A stretch of 64,000 bases of DNA from Aphelenchoides besseyi (GCA_024699855.1 JAMPIQ010000003.1:6138001-6202000), one strand, 5' to 3'. Shown: positions 21,401-33,172, counted from the first letter of the stretch. Notes: generated from the sequence alone by a model not told the origin. A program made the numbers and translations.

Positions 21401-22018
21401 TCCAACCACCGGTTTTGATTGGTTTACAAGTCGGGTTGATTTGCGGATTAAACATTTAATCTTGCTTTTAGGACGAGGATCGTGTTTCGCTTCCGAACTC
21501 TGAAATGGTTGAAGGATGGGACGTTCGTTTTGCCCGTGATCTCGATCTGATCGCATTCAAATCGGAAAACACCGCGAGTTTAGGTCAATTGTTTGTCGAA
21601 TTCTTCGACTATTTTGATGAATTTGATTGGAAAAATCAAGTCGTTCAAATCCGTCACTGTTCACAAACGCTCTACAAAATCGACAAGGATTGGACCCGAT
21701 CCAGTTTGGCAGTCGAAGATCCATTCGAGTTAGATCACAACTTGAGTGCCGGCGTTCGCACTCACAGTAAGTTCAGTGGACATTTCTATTTCGATTGCAT
21801 TTGTAGAGTTTATGTACATTCTCAAGTGTCTTAACGAAATGCGCAGCGAATTCCGTAACCCAAATTGCAAAGTGCTCGATTCGGTTAGTCCTCAGTTCTT
21901 GTCGCAATGCAAATTCATGGGTTTAGACATTCGAATTTCCACATTTCAAAGAGATGGCACCGAAAAAGCCCGAAGCTCCGGAACGCCGAGAAAGACGTCC
22001 GCTAACCGGAACAACTAA
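18407..22018 (+). CDS. TUT4/TUT7-like terminal uridylyltransferase
   Basis: Adds uridines to RNA 3' ends and, in animals, marks microRNA precursors and mRNAs. The ATG at 18407 (MSSRSE) is followed by many exons with 35-55-bp introns. Visible order: a C2H2 zinc finger (FCTVCEVHIKSLFDLLTHKR ... H, about 19050-19110), then an N-terminal nucleotidyltransferase-like module without the DxD motif (about 19400-20200) that keeps the helical YLQLAQVLRYWGH part. Next is a CX2CX4HX4C knuckle (CTWCRNDPHLCRNC, about 20650). The active module has FWPFGSLMSGFGAKGCDLDL (catalytic D-x-D), VPIINF ... HGDIS (third Asp), LAIYNTELL and STGTLSSYA (PAP-associated). Finger, dead module, knuckle and live module is the TUT4/7 layout. 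It ends TSANRNN at 22018. Confidence 0.85.
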
Positions 22019-22513
22019 CGCGGCGAACAATGAGGCCACTGTATCTAAAAAGAGTTAATGTTTAAGTTATTAACGGCATGTTTTCGCTTTAAACTTGTTC
22101 ATGTTGTCTTTCTGTTAAAACAGCAATTAAAGAACGAAAACATTCTAATGCCTTTACCTTCACTTATGGTTTTTGGTGTTATGTCCACAGCAAGTTGTTC
22201 AGGGCACCTGTTTCCTTCCATCTAATGATCTCACCTTTTTGGAATTCCACTATGAATGCGAAGTTCATTTATTGATGTCCACCATGATAAATTTCTAAGA
22301 AATAAATTGTATCTTAGATATCACGTCAATAGCGTACAATTCTCAATGTGGATCACCATTGTACTTCACACCTAAGTTTGAGAGTCCCAAGCCAGATTCT
22401 TTTCCACTAACCACCTACTCAAACAACTAATCGCATTTATACTCTCGTAAATTCTATTAGATTAAAGAAGGGAAGAATTACGGTTGTTGATTTTTGCGTC
22501 AAAAGTCCTTGTT

Positions 22514-23757
22514 ATGATTCCACCGAGTAGCACCGATAAGTTCGGAGAGTTTTTTCAACCGTATTATTTCTTTGTTATGCAAGTCAATGGTATCTTTTCG
22601 TTTTTTCTTCACATTCTTGTATTTTACCTTCTATTCTACAAAACTCCACGAGAGATGAAATCCTATCGAATGTTCTTAATGAATACGGCGGTAAGGCGTT
22701 TCGTGTACGATAGGTAATCAACTGGACATTAGATTATCTCACTCCTTCACGATCTTCATTGTTCTTTTTTTTGGCGTCCAGTTCCGATCTTTCCCATAAT
22801 TGGGGGCTATCCATCAGGATTGTTCAAGAACTTCGGAAACTACGTTGGAGGACATCTCGGTTTGGCAAGTTCAGTTCACGTATCTCGCTGAGTTGTTATC
22901 GTTTTAGGCGATACTTGTTGTTTTGATTGCTTTCTATTTGTGTTCAATGATAGCCGGCTTCATCTATCGGATCGTGTCAATCATGGATCGCACGTACTAT
23001 GATTTATTCATGAGTTGGCGTGGTTTGATTTTCATCATTGGACTGCATGTGATACCCACGTCGTTCTTAGCTGGAATGCTGATTTCAAGTTACGTGCCGT
23101 TGGAGATATTGAAAGCGAATTTCACGCAGGTTAGACAGAGGCAACATGTTCGTTAAATTGATTTGCATTTTAGAGTTTTCCACAAATTGAAAATGTTTTG
23201 AATACAGAAGCGGTTTTTATTTACGATTTGAAATTGAATCCAATGTTCAAATACTTCTGTGGACTAGTGGTCATTTTGATTGTGTTTGTGTTGACGTTTA
23301 TTGAAGGCGCATGTGTTGGATTTTCCCTCTACCAACTGCGTAAAGCCAAAAGTCGTTTATCCATACGGGCCTACAAACTTCATCTAAATTTGTGCGTGGC
23401 ACTTGCAATACAGGTGTGGTTCCCAATTATCCACTAATTAGTTTGGTTTGTAGATGAGTTTGCCGTTGGTTATGATCTACTTCCCGATTGTCGGAATTGC
23501 AATCGGAGCAGTTTACGGGTTGCAGCATTTGACAGGTTTATAAGACGGACGATGAAAATAGCAAACAAGGATTTTCAGTTTGGACCGAAGGCGCTTTGAT
23601 GTTTTGCACGGCGCATTCGATTCTCGACTCCCTGGTTATTATCTTCGGAATTCGACCGTACCGCGTAGCGATATTACGATTTTTTCGGAGGTCCGGGCCT
23701 ACAATCGAAACCTCAATCTATCGCTCAAAAAAACCGTATAACGGTGATGGTCCGTGA
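22514..23757 (+). CDS. Nematode seven-transmembrane chemoreceptor (Srh/Str type)
   Basis: Six exons: 22514-22690, 22733-22864, 22908-23129, 23174-23413, 23454-23535 and 23579-23757. The protein is about 330 residues with seven hydrophobic segments. It carries family hallmarks: TPREMKSYRMFLMN after TM1, LLHDLHCSFFWRPVPIFP, IIGGYPSG, and FGIRPYRVAILRF at the C-terminus. These fit nematode serpentine chemoreceptors of the Str superfamily, closest to Srh. Such proteins sit in ciliated sensory neurons and detect environmental chemicals; the ligand here is unknown. Intron 22865-22907 uses a GC donor (gcaagt). No related receptor lies nearby, although these genes usually cluster. Confidence 0.8.
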
Positions 23758-25094
23758 ACCAACGAGAGAACACGATGCACATTGCACTTCAATAAGATTG
23801 CTTTTTGACAAGAACAAAGTAAATTATTCACGCGTTTATTCGAAAGATCAAAACTCAAGCAATTTGTCTAATTGGACTTCCGTTTCGTTTCGGAAAAGCA
23901 ACTTCAGTTTTGATTGCGTACATCGAATCGGCTTTTGGATCGTCTGCAGGAATGAAGTTGACTTTACTCGACATGAAAAGAGAAGCAGAAGAATCGATGG
24001 ATGGTTTCTGAAATGTTCGAATTGAAACAAACTCAAAAGCAATCACCTTCTTATTTGAACAATTGAATGTGATTGTCAGCAAAATCGTTACGTGAAGCCA
24101 AAGACATAACAACGCAATTTGAAGCATTTGACTCAAGAACGACCAGTTTCTGAGGTGCATCAACAATGAAATGATCAAAACAACTTGGGAGTTTGATTAG
24201 TTCTAGGACCACGAAAGGTTTGACTCGATGTAAACACGTTTAGATATGCCTTCCGCAAAGTTATTTCATTCGCTTATGAACAAATAACCAGTCGATTTTG
24301 CACGCGTATTTGTAATTATTGTACTCTGTGATGTGGATTAAAAAGTGTTTTCCGAATGTTCTTTTAAGTGGACGATAAGCCCAAAATGGAAGCACACTGG
24401 TTATCTCAAGAAGTCGCTCTTCACAAACTATCTTTACATTATTGAATAGTTTCGTCTATACGCCAAATTGCTTAATTTATTTCCAAAGTACCGTAAAACG
24501 CTTAATCTCAGCGAACTTTGAAAGACGCTAAATGGTGTATAAACCGACAGTTTGACCCATAACCAAATTTACTTCTGCTATGCTCTCGACTATGTTTCGG
24601 GAAGTAATTCAAAGAATAAAACTCGTTTCGTGGAATGTAGCAGCAAAGAGAAATATAAAAATCAACTCTTAACACCCACGATATTTCCGGTATTTTAAAA
24701 AGACATCCTGGTCAATCAAATGACAAACAGAAATCTTTGCATGGACAGAAACCTCGACTTTCATCGACTATTGGCGACTAAAAAACTGGTTTTGTTCTCG
24801 GTTCGAAAATAGATCGAAACAGATTCTGGATTCTAAGTTACATCTTACTGCTGGATGTTGTTCTCAGCCGTAAATCATCTATTTGAGATTAGTCTGAAGC
24901 TCCTGTTTTCTTCCATGTTATCTTGAGCCTCGACAAAAGAATTTGCATAAATAATGGAACCTTGGAAACCGATTGAGTCTCAGAGTTGCGCAATTATTCG
25001 TATAAAAAGAGAGAAATTTGCTGTTTGGATTCATTCGATCCCAAAAATAGGGAACTGCGTTTGAAGAGCTTTCGAAAAAGTCATTTGTGAAATC
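23758..25094. other. Intergenic interval
   Basis: About 1.3 kb between the chemoreceptor and Argonaute. It holds only short frames without splice support. It probably contains the Argonaute promoter; I see no clear TATA box or repeat. Confidence 0.5.
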
Positions 25095-28000
25095 ATGTCG
25101 GCGGAAAGTGGTGAGTTTCACAGTCGCGTTAACTTCAACATTTCTATTCTAGCAACTTCAACCGACGATGGCAATCTCGACGCGCCGGAAACTCCGACCA
25201 TTGAATCCACAACTCCGCCGCGTGTAGCCAACTCGATCAGCGGTGAATTGAGCGGTGGTCCAATGAGTTACCCGGAATCCAACAGCAAACGTTCGGGCTT
25301 CAATGAAGCGCAAATGGAGGGTGGCGATCGTCCGAGTCCACCGTCCACCGACTGTGTCGATCGTCGTCAAATCGGTGATGTCGTGGTGATGCCGGTCGAA
25401 GATGAGCACGAGTCGTCCGAAGATGAATTGCGTACAGAGATCGAAAGCAGTGAATTCGAAAGCATTGAAGGCGGAAACGAACGTTCAGCTATGGTGATCT
25501 TGGAATCAAAGACTGCAGACTTAAGCATTAAAACGGCAACTGAGACGATTGCTTCCATTGAATCGGGAAATTCCTTCAATTCTCGTGATCATGCTGTGGT
25601 TTTGCGTCCGAATTTGGGCCGAGCCGGCCGTATGATTCCGCTTTGTGCTAACTTCTACGAAATCTACATCCAAGATCCATCCGTGCGTGTACATCAGTAT
25701 CATGTGGAAGTTCGTCATGAGCGTATACGTGCATTGGATCGGTAAGACGAAAAAAATCAAATATGAAAATGGCGTATTTTAGTGATGAGGCTCGTGCGAT
25801 CTTTTGGCGTGTAGTCGACACTCATCATCAACTTTTCGGTTCGCCATACGGTGTGGCTTATGATGGCGGTCAACAAATGTACACCACTGAAAAGTTGGCT
25901 TGTGGATCGGGGGTTACAACTTTGGAAGCCGAAGTTCGTTTGCCTCGTGATTCTGGAAATCGTGAAACTCCTTGCAAAGTGGTCTTGCAATTTACGGGTT
26001 CCATTTTGCTCAAGGACATGACTCGCTCCCAACATCCGCTGGATGCCATTGCGAAACAAGCAGCACCGATTCAAGTCCTCGACATCATTGTTCGTCAAGC
26101 ACTCACCTGTCCACTATACAAGTAAGTTCGACAAATTGTTTTTGTTTATGAACACTTTTTTCAGGAAGTCTTCCGGTTTCTATGCATGGAAGAACTCGTG
26201 TTACCGTTTTCCAGGACCTGAAAACATAGCACTGAATTTGGACGGCGGCAAGGAGTTGTGGAACGGTTTCTTTGCGTCGGCTCATTTAGGCCAGGGTTAT
26301 CGTCCGTTACTGAATGTTGATGTCTCACACACTGCTTTCTACAAGCCGCGTCTCAACGTTATTCAGTTCATGTGCGAGGTTTTGGCCGAACGCAATTTTG
26401 GTGGTCGTAATGCTCTTACTGTAAGCTTCTTAGGTCCAATCAATGAATCTGTTCGTTGATTTCAGGTAAACCGTTTGAATGAATCCTCGTCATTGTCAAG
26501 TGGCGAGTTGCGCGCATTCAACGATGCTCTTCGCGGTCTTCGTGTTCGTTCAACTCATGGTAACAACGTTCGAACATATCGTGTGAACCAAGTCAAAGGT
26601 CCTGCAAACATGATGACTTTTGCGGCATCTTTTACAAATGAAACTGGAGAGACAATTGAACGCATGATGACTGTGGCCGACTACTTCAAAGAACGTTATA
26701 GTCCACTTCAATTCCCGTCACTTCCGTGTTTACATGTTGGTCCGTTACATCGCAATATTCTGTTGCCCATCGAAGTATGTGCATTGGATGCTCCGCAAAA
26801 ATTCACGAAGACCCTGACCGAACAACAAACATCGAAGATCATTCGAGTATGTTGCGTTGGAAATATAATTTTAAATTCAGAATTTTAAGGCAACGGCAGT
26901 CGACGCTCAAAAACGTAAAGCGAACATTCACGAGTTATGTGATTTAGCGGGATTCAAAGACGATCCGTTTTTACGCACTTTCGGTTTGAAGATCTCGTCG
27001 AATATGGTCGAGACTTGTGGTCGAGTTCTTGATCCTCCTCAATTGGCATATCATAAAGGTCTAAAGACACTATGGCCTAAAGACGGCTCTTGGCCTATAG
27101 AAGATCAACATCTTTTCATGCCGGCCGAATGTAATTGCTATATCATCTTTGCGTTGGTTGATGAGAAGGAACAAGATAATTTGAAAAACTTCTGTCAATA
27201 TCTTGTCAGAAAAGCTCGAGCCATGGGTTTGCGTTTTCCTGATTGGCCAGAACACGTGACTTATGTGAAGGATGTCATTGATCTGCAAAGTTCGTTTCAA
27301 AAAGCATCTGAATATTACTCTACGAACAACCGGGTTTGTGATTTGGCACTCGTTCTCATGCCGTCCAAAAACAACGATATTTACAGTAGGTTTTGGCATT
27401 GATAACGAGATGCAACGTTTATTTTAGTGGTTGTCAAAGAGTTGACTGACATTAAGTACGGCATAATGTCTCAATGTATACTGATGAAGAACGTCGTTAA
27501 ACCAACTTACGCTTCGGTCGCCAATATTATCCTGAAAATCAATATGAAGTTGGGTGGTGTCAATTCCTGTCTTGTTGCCAATAATGTCAGTTCATGTTAC
27601 TTGGTCAATCGTCCCGTGCTTATTCTTGGAATCGATGTCACACATCCCACTCAAGTTGAAGAGCGAATTGGAATGCCATCTGTTGCTGCGGTAGTCGGCA
27701 ATTTGGATACTTTACCTCAGGTTTATGGTGCCAATGTCAAGGTTAGTTTGTTCCACTGTTGAAGAAAAGCCATCATCTTTTTTAGGTTCAACGTCGTTGT
27801 CGTGAATCCGTCGTTTACGTGACTGAAGCGGTGCGTGAACGTGTGGTTGCGTTCTTGAATTCAACTTCTCGTCTTCCGGAACGTATTCTGGTTTATCGTG
27901 ATGGAGTTTCAAGTGGTCAATTCGCTGAAGTTTTGCGTGAAGAGTTGAATGGTATTCGTGCTGCTTGTAGCATGATCACCGCTAATTACCGTCCGCCAAT

Positions 28001-28600
28001 CACTTACATTGTGGTTCAGAAGCGTCATCATGCACGGCTGTTCTGTAAAGATCAACGCGACGCTGTCGGTCGTGCTAGAAATGTTCCACCAGGCACGGTC
28101 GTGGATACGGGAATCTGTTCGCCGGAATCATTCGACTTCTACCTTTGCAGTCATTTTGGAATCCAAGTTTATTTCTTGTCAATTTCGTCTCTAATCATTT
28201 TATCTTTCATGGAACTTCTCGTCCGGCTCGTTACCAAGTGCTCTGTGACGATTCGGGATTTAGTGCCGACGAGCTTCAAGGCATCACCTATAATCTTTGT
28301 CACACCTATGGCCGTTGCGGTCGCTCAGTTTCGATTCCGGCGCCCACATTCTACGCGGATTTGGTAGCAACTCGTGCGCGTTGCCACTTGAAACGTCATT
28401 TGTGAGTTCAAAATCCGATTTGATTCCCAACTACGGACTTTAGAACTGCTATGCACCACAGTGGATTGAGAAATAAAAATCCAAATGGGCCCAATGAAAA
28501 GCCCGGTCCACGACGTCAAGACTTTAAACAAGCGGACCAGCAAATGCAGAGCTTTGTTTCGGTCACTGAATCGTTCAAAGAACGCATGTACTTTGTTTAA
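25095..28600 (+). CDS. Argonaute protein with DEDD-type PIWI tetrad
   Basis: Binds a small RNA and silences complementary transcripts. The ATG at 25095 (MSAES) is spliced over a 42-bp intron to a Ser/Thr/Glu-rich disordered N-terminus of about 150 residues. Then come the Ago N domain ([16 protein letters not shown]), PAZ (about 26150-26850), MID ([23 protein letters not shown]) and PIWI. PIWI residues visible: LGIDVTHP (D), QRRCRESV (E), [11 protein letters not shown] (D). At the fourth position AGO-clade proteins have His in APxYYAHL, but here it is Asp in APTFYADL. The C-terminus SFKERMYFV ends at 28600, matching the family's MYFA/V end. The PAZ-PIWI region is full length with small introns. 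AGO clade rather than PIWI clade is inferred from overall similarity. The poly(A) signal is at 28673-28678. Confidence 0.9.
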
Positions 28601-28672
28601 TTGTCTAAGTTAACTGTTTCCTTTTGTTAGTCATGATAATTGTAATGTCCCAGAATATTTGTTTAATTGTAA

Positions 28673-28678
28673 AATAAA
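28673..28678 (+). terminator. Poly(A) signal AATAAA after Argonaute
   Basis: AATAAA lies 73 bp after the Argonaute stop codon in an AT-rich 3' UTR. Confidence 0.55.
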
Positions 28679-28831
28679 GTTTCGTTAATCACATATCGTT
28701 ACAACTGTTTGCAAGTGCATAGGGAAGCTCATTTCGCTTAAGTCGTTTGCTTGATGAACTTAAACGCTAGTTCCATTTCATTTGTCCAAACTTCTGAACA
28801 ACAAAACGGTTGATCCCAACAAGAAACAGGG

Positions 28832-29298
28832 ATGGAGATTGTGTTTTTGGACCTTCAACTTTTTACGTTTGTGGTAAGTGGACAAACGAATGATCGTAGT
28901 CGTGAATGATCATCTTCAGTCAACGTCTTTTCTGTTCGCTTTTTTCGTTATCTTCTTATGCGCTAACAAAAAGCCGCCACCGGCCGTCAACAACAAAACA
29001 GCTTCTGGACAAGGACCTTCGATCAAATCGGCTACTGGTGTTGTTCAATCACTCAACACGGCCATTCCGGCTCAGACTTCCCAAACCGCACAGCCAGCAA
29101 CCACGTCGCCCATGCTGACTGCTGTCTCGTCTCCTGCTCAAGGACCAGTTAATGCAAAACCGAAATTGTCGAACATCATTTCAGAAGTCGAGAAGGCAAC
29201 TTTCAGATGGTTTTCGTCTTGATGTTTGATTTCAGAAACCCGATTCAAATGCTAAACAAGCCGACGGTAGTGAGATAGACGTTGAGATAAACCTTTGA
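28832..29298 (+). CDS. Small membrane-anchored low-complexity protein
   Basis: The ATG at 28832 starts MEIVFLDLQLFTFV. A 46-bp intron leads to STSFLFAFFVIFLCANKKPP, so the first 35 residues form a hydrophobic signal-anchor or signal peptide. The rest is Pro/Ala/Thr/Ser/Gln-rich and disordered. An intron with a GC donor (29196-29235, gcaact...ttcag) joins to a short charged tail ending GSEIDVEINL at 29298. If that intron is not used, the frame stops at 29222 instead. AATAAA follows at 29371-29376, only 19 bp before the MOCS3 start. I do not recognise a family. Confidence 0.5.
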
Positions 29299-29394
29299 TG
29301 TGAAAAGGTCGTGTCTCGTCGAATTCACTTTCCGTGGCTTAATGAATCAAAGTTTTTGTTGAACTGAAAGAATAAATTCGCTTCTTTGATTTCA

Positions 29395-30941
29395 ATGGCT
29401 GAATCATATACATCTCACAGCTTATCTCGCGATGAGATCGCACGTTTTAGTCGGCAATTAATCTTAAGAGACTTTGGACCAAAAGGTAATTTCCTGATTA
29501 TTCATCGAAAACAAATTTGGATTTAGGTCAAGAAGCTTTGAAGAATCTGAGCGTCCTAGTTGTCGGATGTGGCGGTTTGGGATGTCCGGTGGCTTCATAT
29601 TTGGCAGCTGCAGGAATCGGTCGTTTGGGTCTTGTTGATCATGATGAAGTGTCTTTGGACAATCTACATCGTCAGATTGTTCACGATGAGTCTCGTGTTG
29701 GAGTTCCAAAAGTAGAGTCTATGCGTGATGCACTTAAACGGTACGTTGTTTAGTGTTTTCAAGTCCAATCGCAACAATTAGATTAAACTCAAAGGTTGAC
29801 ATCGATATTCATCCCGTACTTTTGGATCGTTCGAACGCTCTCGTAATTGTTGAGAAGTACGATTTGGTTGCCGATTGTTCGGACAATGTTGCTACACGGT
29901 TGGTTACCCTATTTTTCAATCGTATTCTCGTAATTTCAGCTACTTAGTCAATGATGCGTGTATTTTGATGAAGAAGCCATTGGTTTCGGGAAGTGCTTTG
30001 GGTTGGGAAGGCCAATTGACTGTGTACGGGTGTGGAGCTGTGAGTTGACATTTGACTTTTTTACCTTCGTTTTAGACTTGTCCGTGTTATCGTTGTTTAT
30101 TTCCGAAACCTCCACCTCCCGAATCAGTAACAAATTGTTCGGAAGGCGGAGTTCTCGGACCGGTTACAGGAGTTATCGGTTCGATGCAAGCGTTGGAGGT
30201 GATTAAAATTGCGATTAGTAAAAAATGTAAGAAGATTTCAAGCTCATTCGAATAATCTCTACGTTTTCAGCAACGTTGGCCGGTTCGTTGTTTCATTTCG
30301 ATGGTCTCGAGGGTCGAACTCGAATGTTTTATTTGCGCGATCGAAACGCGAAGTGTGCTGTTTGTGGAGACGAGCCGACGATCCGTGAATTACAAGACTA
30401 TCCGCAGTTTTGTGGCTCTGGACCCACGGATAAGGTCTAACTGAGCCGCTTTACATGTTCATTAGATTGTTTTAGGTTACAACTCGGCATTTGCTGAGCG
30501 AAGATCAACGAATTTCGATTCGTGATTTTGCGATTCGTCGTTTGGATCCCACGAAACGACCGCTCTTGATTGACACTCGACCACCATTGGAGTATGAGAT
30601 TTGTCACCTGCCTGAAGCATTGAGTGAGTGTTCAAACAGTTTCATCAATGAACGAGCGAAATTTTCAGATTTTCCATTGGACGAATTGGAAGCAGCGGAT
30701 CGATCGTTGATTGAAACGAAGCTCAGAGAAAGAAATGATGAAAGTGACGGTAAGATACTGTAACATCTGTTAATCATATTGCTTTATAGTTTTTGTCATC
30801 TGTCATCGAGGCAACGATTCTCAACTGGCAGTCAAATTACTTCGAGAGAAACTGTCCGATTCGGGCATTCGATTTCGCGACGTGATTGGCGGTTTGGATG
30901 CGTATTCTCGCGATGTTGATTGCGAATTTCCTATTTATTAG
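29395..30941 (+). CDS. MOCS3: MOCS3/UBA4: E1-like adenylyltransferase and rhodanese sulfurtransferase
   Basis: Activates the ubiquitin-like sulfur carriers URM1 and MOCS2A by adenylation and thiocarboxylation, for tRNA thiolation and molybdopterin synthesis. The ATG at 29395 starts [20 protein letters not shown]. The ThiF/MoeB domain has the nucleotide motif [20 protein letters not shown], then [23 protein letters not shown], and the zinc ligands CPCYRC and CAVCGDEP. The active Cys region reads [17 protein letters not shown]. The C-terminal rhodanese domain (about 30500-30940) has [16 protein letters not shown] with its catalytic Cys and ends CEFPIY. Both active centres look intact and length is normal at about 400 residues. 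Introns are 40-50 bp. It lies closely after the small membrane-protein gene on the same strand, which would allow an operon, but I see no proof. Confidence 0.93.
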
Positions 30942-31184
30942 TTGAACTGATCACTTGTTCTTAAGATCTATTTATAAATTTACATTTACAATCACTAATG
31001 CATAGACAAACGATAAATTTTTCTATTTTGAACACAACAACTTGGCACTTTGGTGTTTGAATCGAACGTATTCGAAGGTTAGAAAGGATCCTCAAACATC
31101 TGCTCGTTCCGTTCGTTGTTCGGAATCACTGCTTCTTCGCTTTGACGTTCCTGAAGTTACTGTCAATAAGCAATCAATCGTCGA

Positions 31185-32090
31185 CTATTCTCCTACCGCT
31201 TGTTGTTTACGTTTGATTTCCGCTTCTTCAACTTTCTGATGCGGCGCTTGAGTTTGCTTGTAATCGGGATTCAAGCCCTTTTGACGTTCGATCTCAAATG
31301 ATTCAGTCAGCTGGTTGCTGACTACGATGAGAAATCGTTTCCAAACGTCGTGAATTTGTTGAGTACTGTAATTCTGAGCGAATCGAACTTTTTTCTTCTC
31401 GTCTTGATCAGTACAAGTTGGATCGGGCTGAAGCTTTCGATTAGTTTGCTGATCAACTTGACAAACAAACTTTTTCTCCGGTGACATAGGGAATGAAATC
31501 AGCAATAAATGCATCGGCGATAATTGAGAAATAGTTCTTTTCCAATTGGTTTTGATTTTGAACCAAAAAGCTGACTTTGCAATGTAAACGACCGGTTTTT
31601 CGCACCAACTGCCATGCTCCGATTATGTTTTCCGTAAAACCAAGCATTGAAGTCATCTGAAATTGTGCTGTTGATCTTGCAAGTGAAAAAGCGACAAGCC
31701 TGTTCGTAGAAATCACTTGTACGTGCGGTGTGTCCTCCGAGCTTAAATTCAGACGATTAGACTTAAAATCAGAATCTTGAATAAACCTTCGGCATTTTCA
31801 GCATATTGGTTTTCGGCACACGGTCGACGCCAAACATCTTTTTGAGCTCCGGACATGTGTCGGTTATCAGGTCAACAAAAATACGACCAATTATCTCTTT
31901 GGGATCTTGTATTCTCTAAAAACGCAACTGGAATGCTTTTGATTTAGGTTCTTACTTGAAACGTTTCTCTTAAGCACACACGTTCTTTTTTCGTGAAATT
32001 TGTTTCGAACGGATTCTCAGATTCACTTGCAATCCAACTGGAGGTCGTGATTCGCTTCTTTGGTCGTGGTTTACATAGTGAAGCTCCCAT
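31185..32090 (-). CDS. Nematode globin with N-terminal acylation motif
   Basis: The ATG at 32090 starts MGASLCKPRPKKR. Gly2 plus Cys6 and a basic run is the typical signal for myristoylation and palmitoylation, predicting a membrane-bound globin. The core reads IIGRIFVDLITDTCPELKKM, then KMPKLGGHTARTSDFYEQ with the distal-type His (E7). The F-helix KTGRLHCKV supplies the proximal His. The G/H region is NYFSIIADAFIADFIPYVTG and STQQIHDVWKRFLIVVSNQL. A 40-residue Lys/Gln/Glu-rich tail follows to the stop at 31185. Introns are 37-60 bp; intron 31657-31699 uses a GC donor (gcttgt...ttcag), supported because both flanking exons stay in frame and restore the E-to-F helix order. Function (sensing, signalling or redox) is unknown. 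Confidence 0.8.
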
Positions 32091-32431
32091 TTTGTCAACA
32101 AGATTAATGATTACAATGAACACTGTTCTTTAGTTCATCAACAAAGAAATGTTCGGTTGTATTTTTGGAGCAAATTTGCTGCAAAGTCGGTCGTTAATTC
32201 GTACAATAGTCCAATTAAACAACACGGCATGTAATAAAACGGTTAATGGAGACCGAAGTTCACAAAACTTTGTCGAAGTCGTTTGAAATAATTGAGATGT
32301 CCACTCACAAGAGCTATGAAAAGAAATGAAAACGATGGCTATTCACATATCAACAGACTCTGAACGTTCAATTCAACTGTCAGTCACGCAAAAACATTTG
32401 TATCGTTAGGTTAATTCATTTCAAAAGTCCA

Positions 32432-32530
32432 ATGAGTACTAAGGTCTTGGCGTCACCGACATTGGAAATAGACGAAAGCGCCCAAAGTGCCGAATTATGT
32501 AATGAAATAAAGCGACTGAACGATAGTTAA
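32432..32530 (+). CDS. Possible 32-codon small reading frame
   Basis: The ATG at 32432 opens MSTKVLASPTLEIDESAQSA and stops at 32530. Composition is protein-like, with Glu, Leu and few rare residues. It lies upstream of the globin on the opposite strand. It could be a first exon or a short peptide gene. No splice donor or homology supports it strongly. Confidence 0.25.
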   Translation: MSTKVLASPTLEIDESAQSAELCNEIKRLNDS

Positions 32531-32917
32531 AATCTCGACGTGCTACCGAGCCACCTATTTCTTGTTGTTCCACTTCCTTGCTTTTTGTCTCTTGAGAGTT
32601 GTTGGCTCAATCTAAAGTGATGTAAAACAAGCAGGTTTCGTGATTCGAGAACCTCAAGAGATTACGACTGATAATCACCTGTCTACAAAGAATTGAAGGC
32701 ACGACTTCAAATTGCAGCCGTCGACCTATGACCGATTGGAAGATAAAAATCCAACAACATACACAACCTAACAATTTTCGGGAATAAATAGCCAATTTTT
32801 GTACTTAAGTTCAATTTTAATTCCCGAGTAGGACAATTGGGCGAAAAGGTCGTTAATGGGACGGTGAGTGTTTGCACGCTTGTCGGGTCTTAACATTCTT
32901 GTTACAATCATTTGAAA

Positions 32918-33172
32918 ATGAGAATTCGCGTTTCAGTAAACGGCATCTCGTTTCGATGGCAAATTAGCGAAATGGTCAACAAAGCACTTAACCATCCGAA
33001 TTGTACACGCAAAAAGCTAGAGAAATTAGTCCAAGCTCCACACGTGTTTTTCATTCCACGAATAGCATTTCCAGAGCTCGATAATCGTCATTACGACAAA
33101 AACCAGGTGCCGCAACACAACGATCACTCACATTCAAAAGTTGAAAATGCCATCGCTGATGCAAACAACTAA
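32918..33172 (+). CDS. Small hypothetical protein
   Basis: An unspliced frame of 84 codons from the ATG at 32918 (MRIRVSVNGISFRWQISEMV) to the TAA at 33172. It has a mixed basic/hydrophobic first half and a His/Asn/Asp-rich end. An acceptor-like TTTCAG near 32937 suggests it may be the last exon of a spliced gene starting further left. Not recognised. Confidence 0.35.
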   Translation: MRIRVSVNGISFRWQISEMVNKALNHPNCTRKKLEKLVQAPHVFFIPRIAFPELDNRHYDKNQVPQHNDHSHSKVENAIADANN

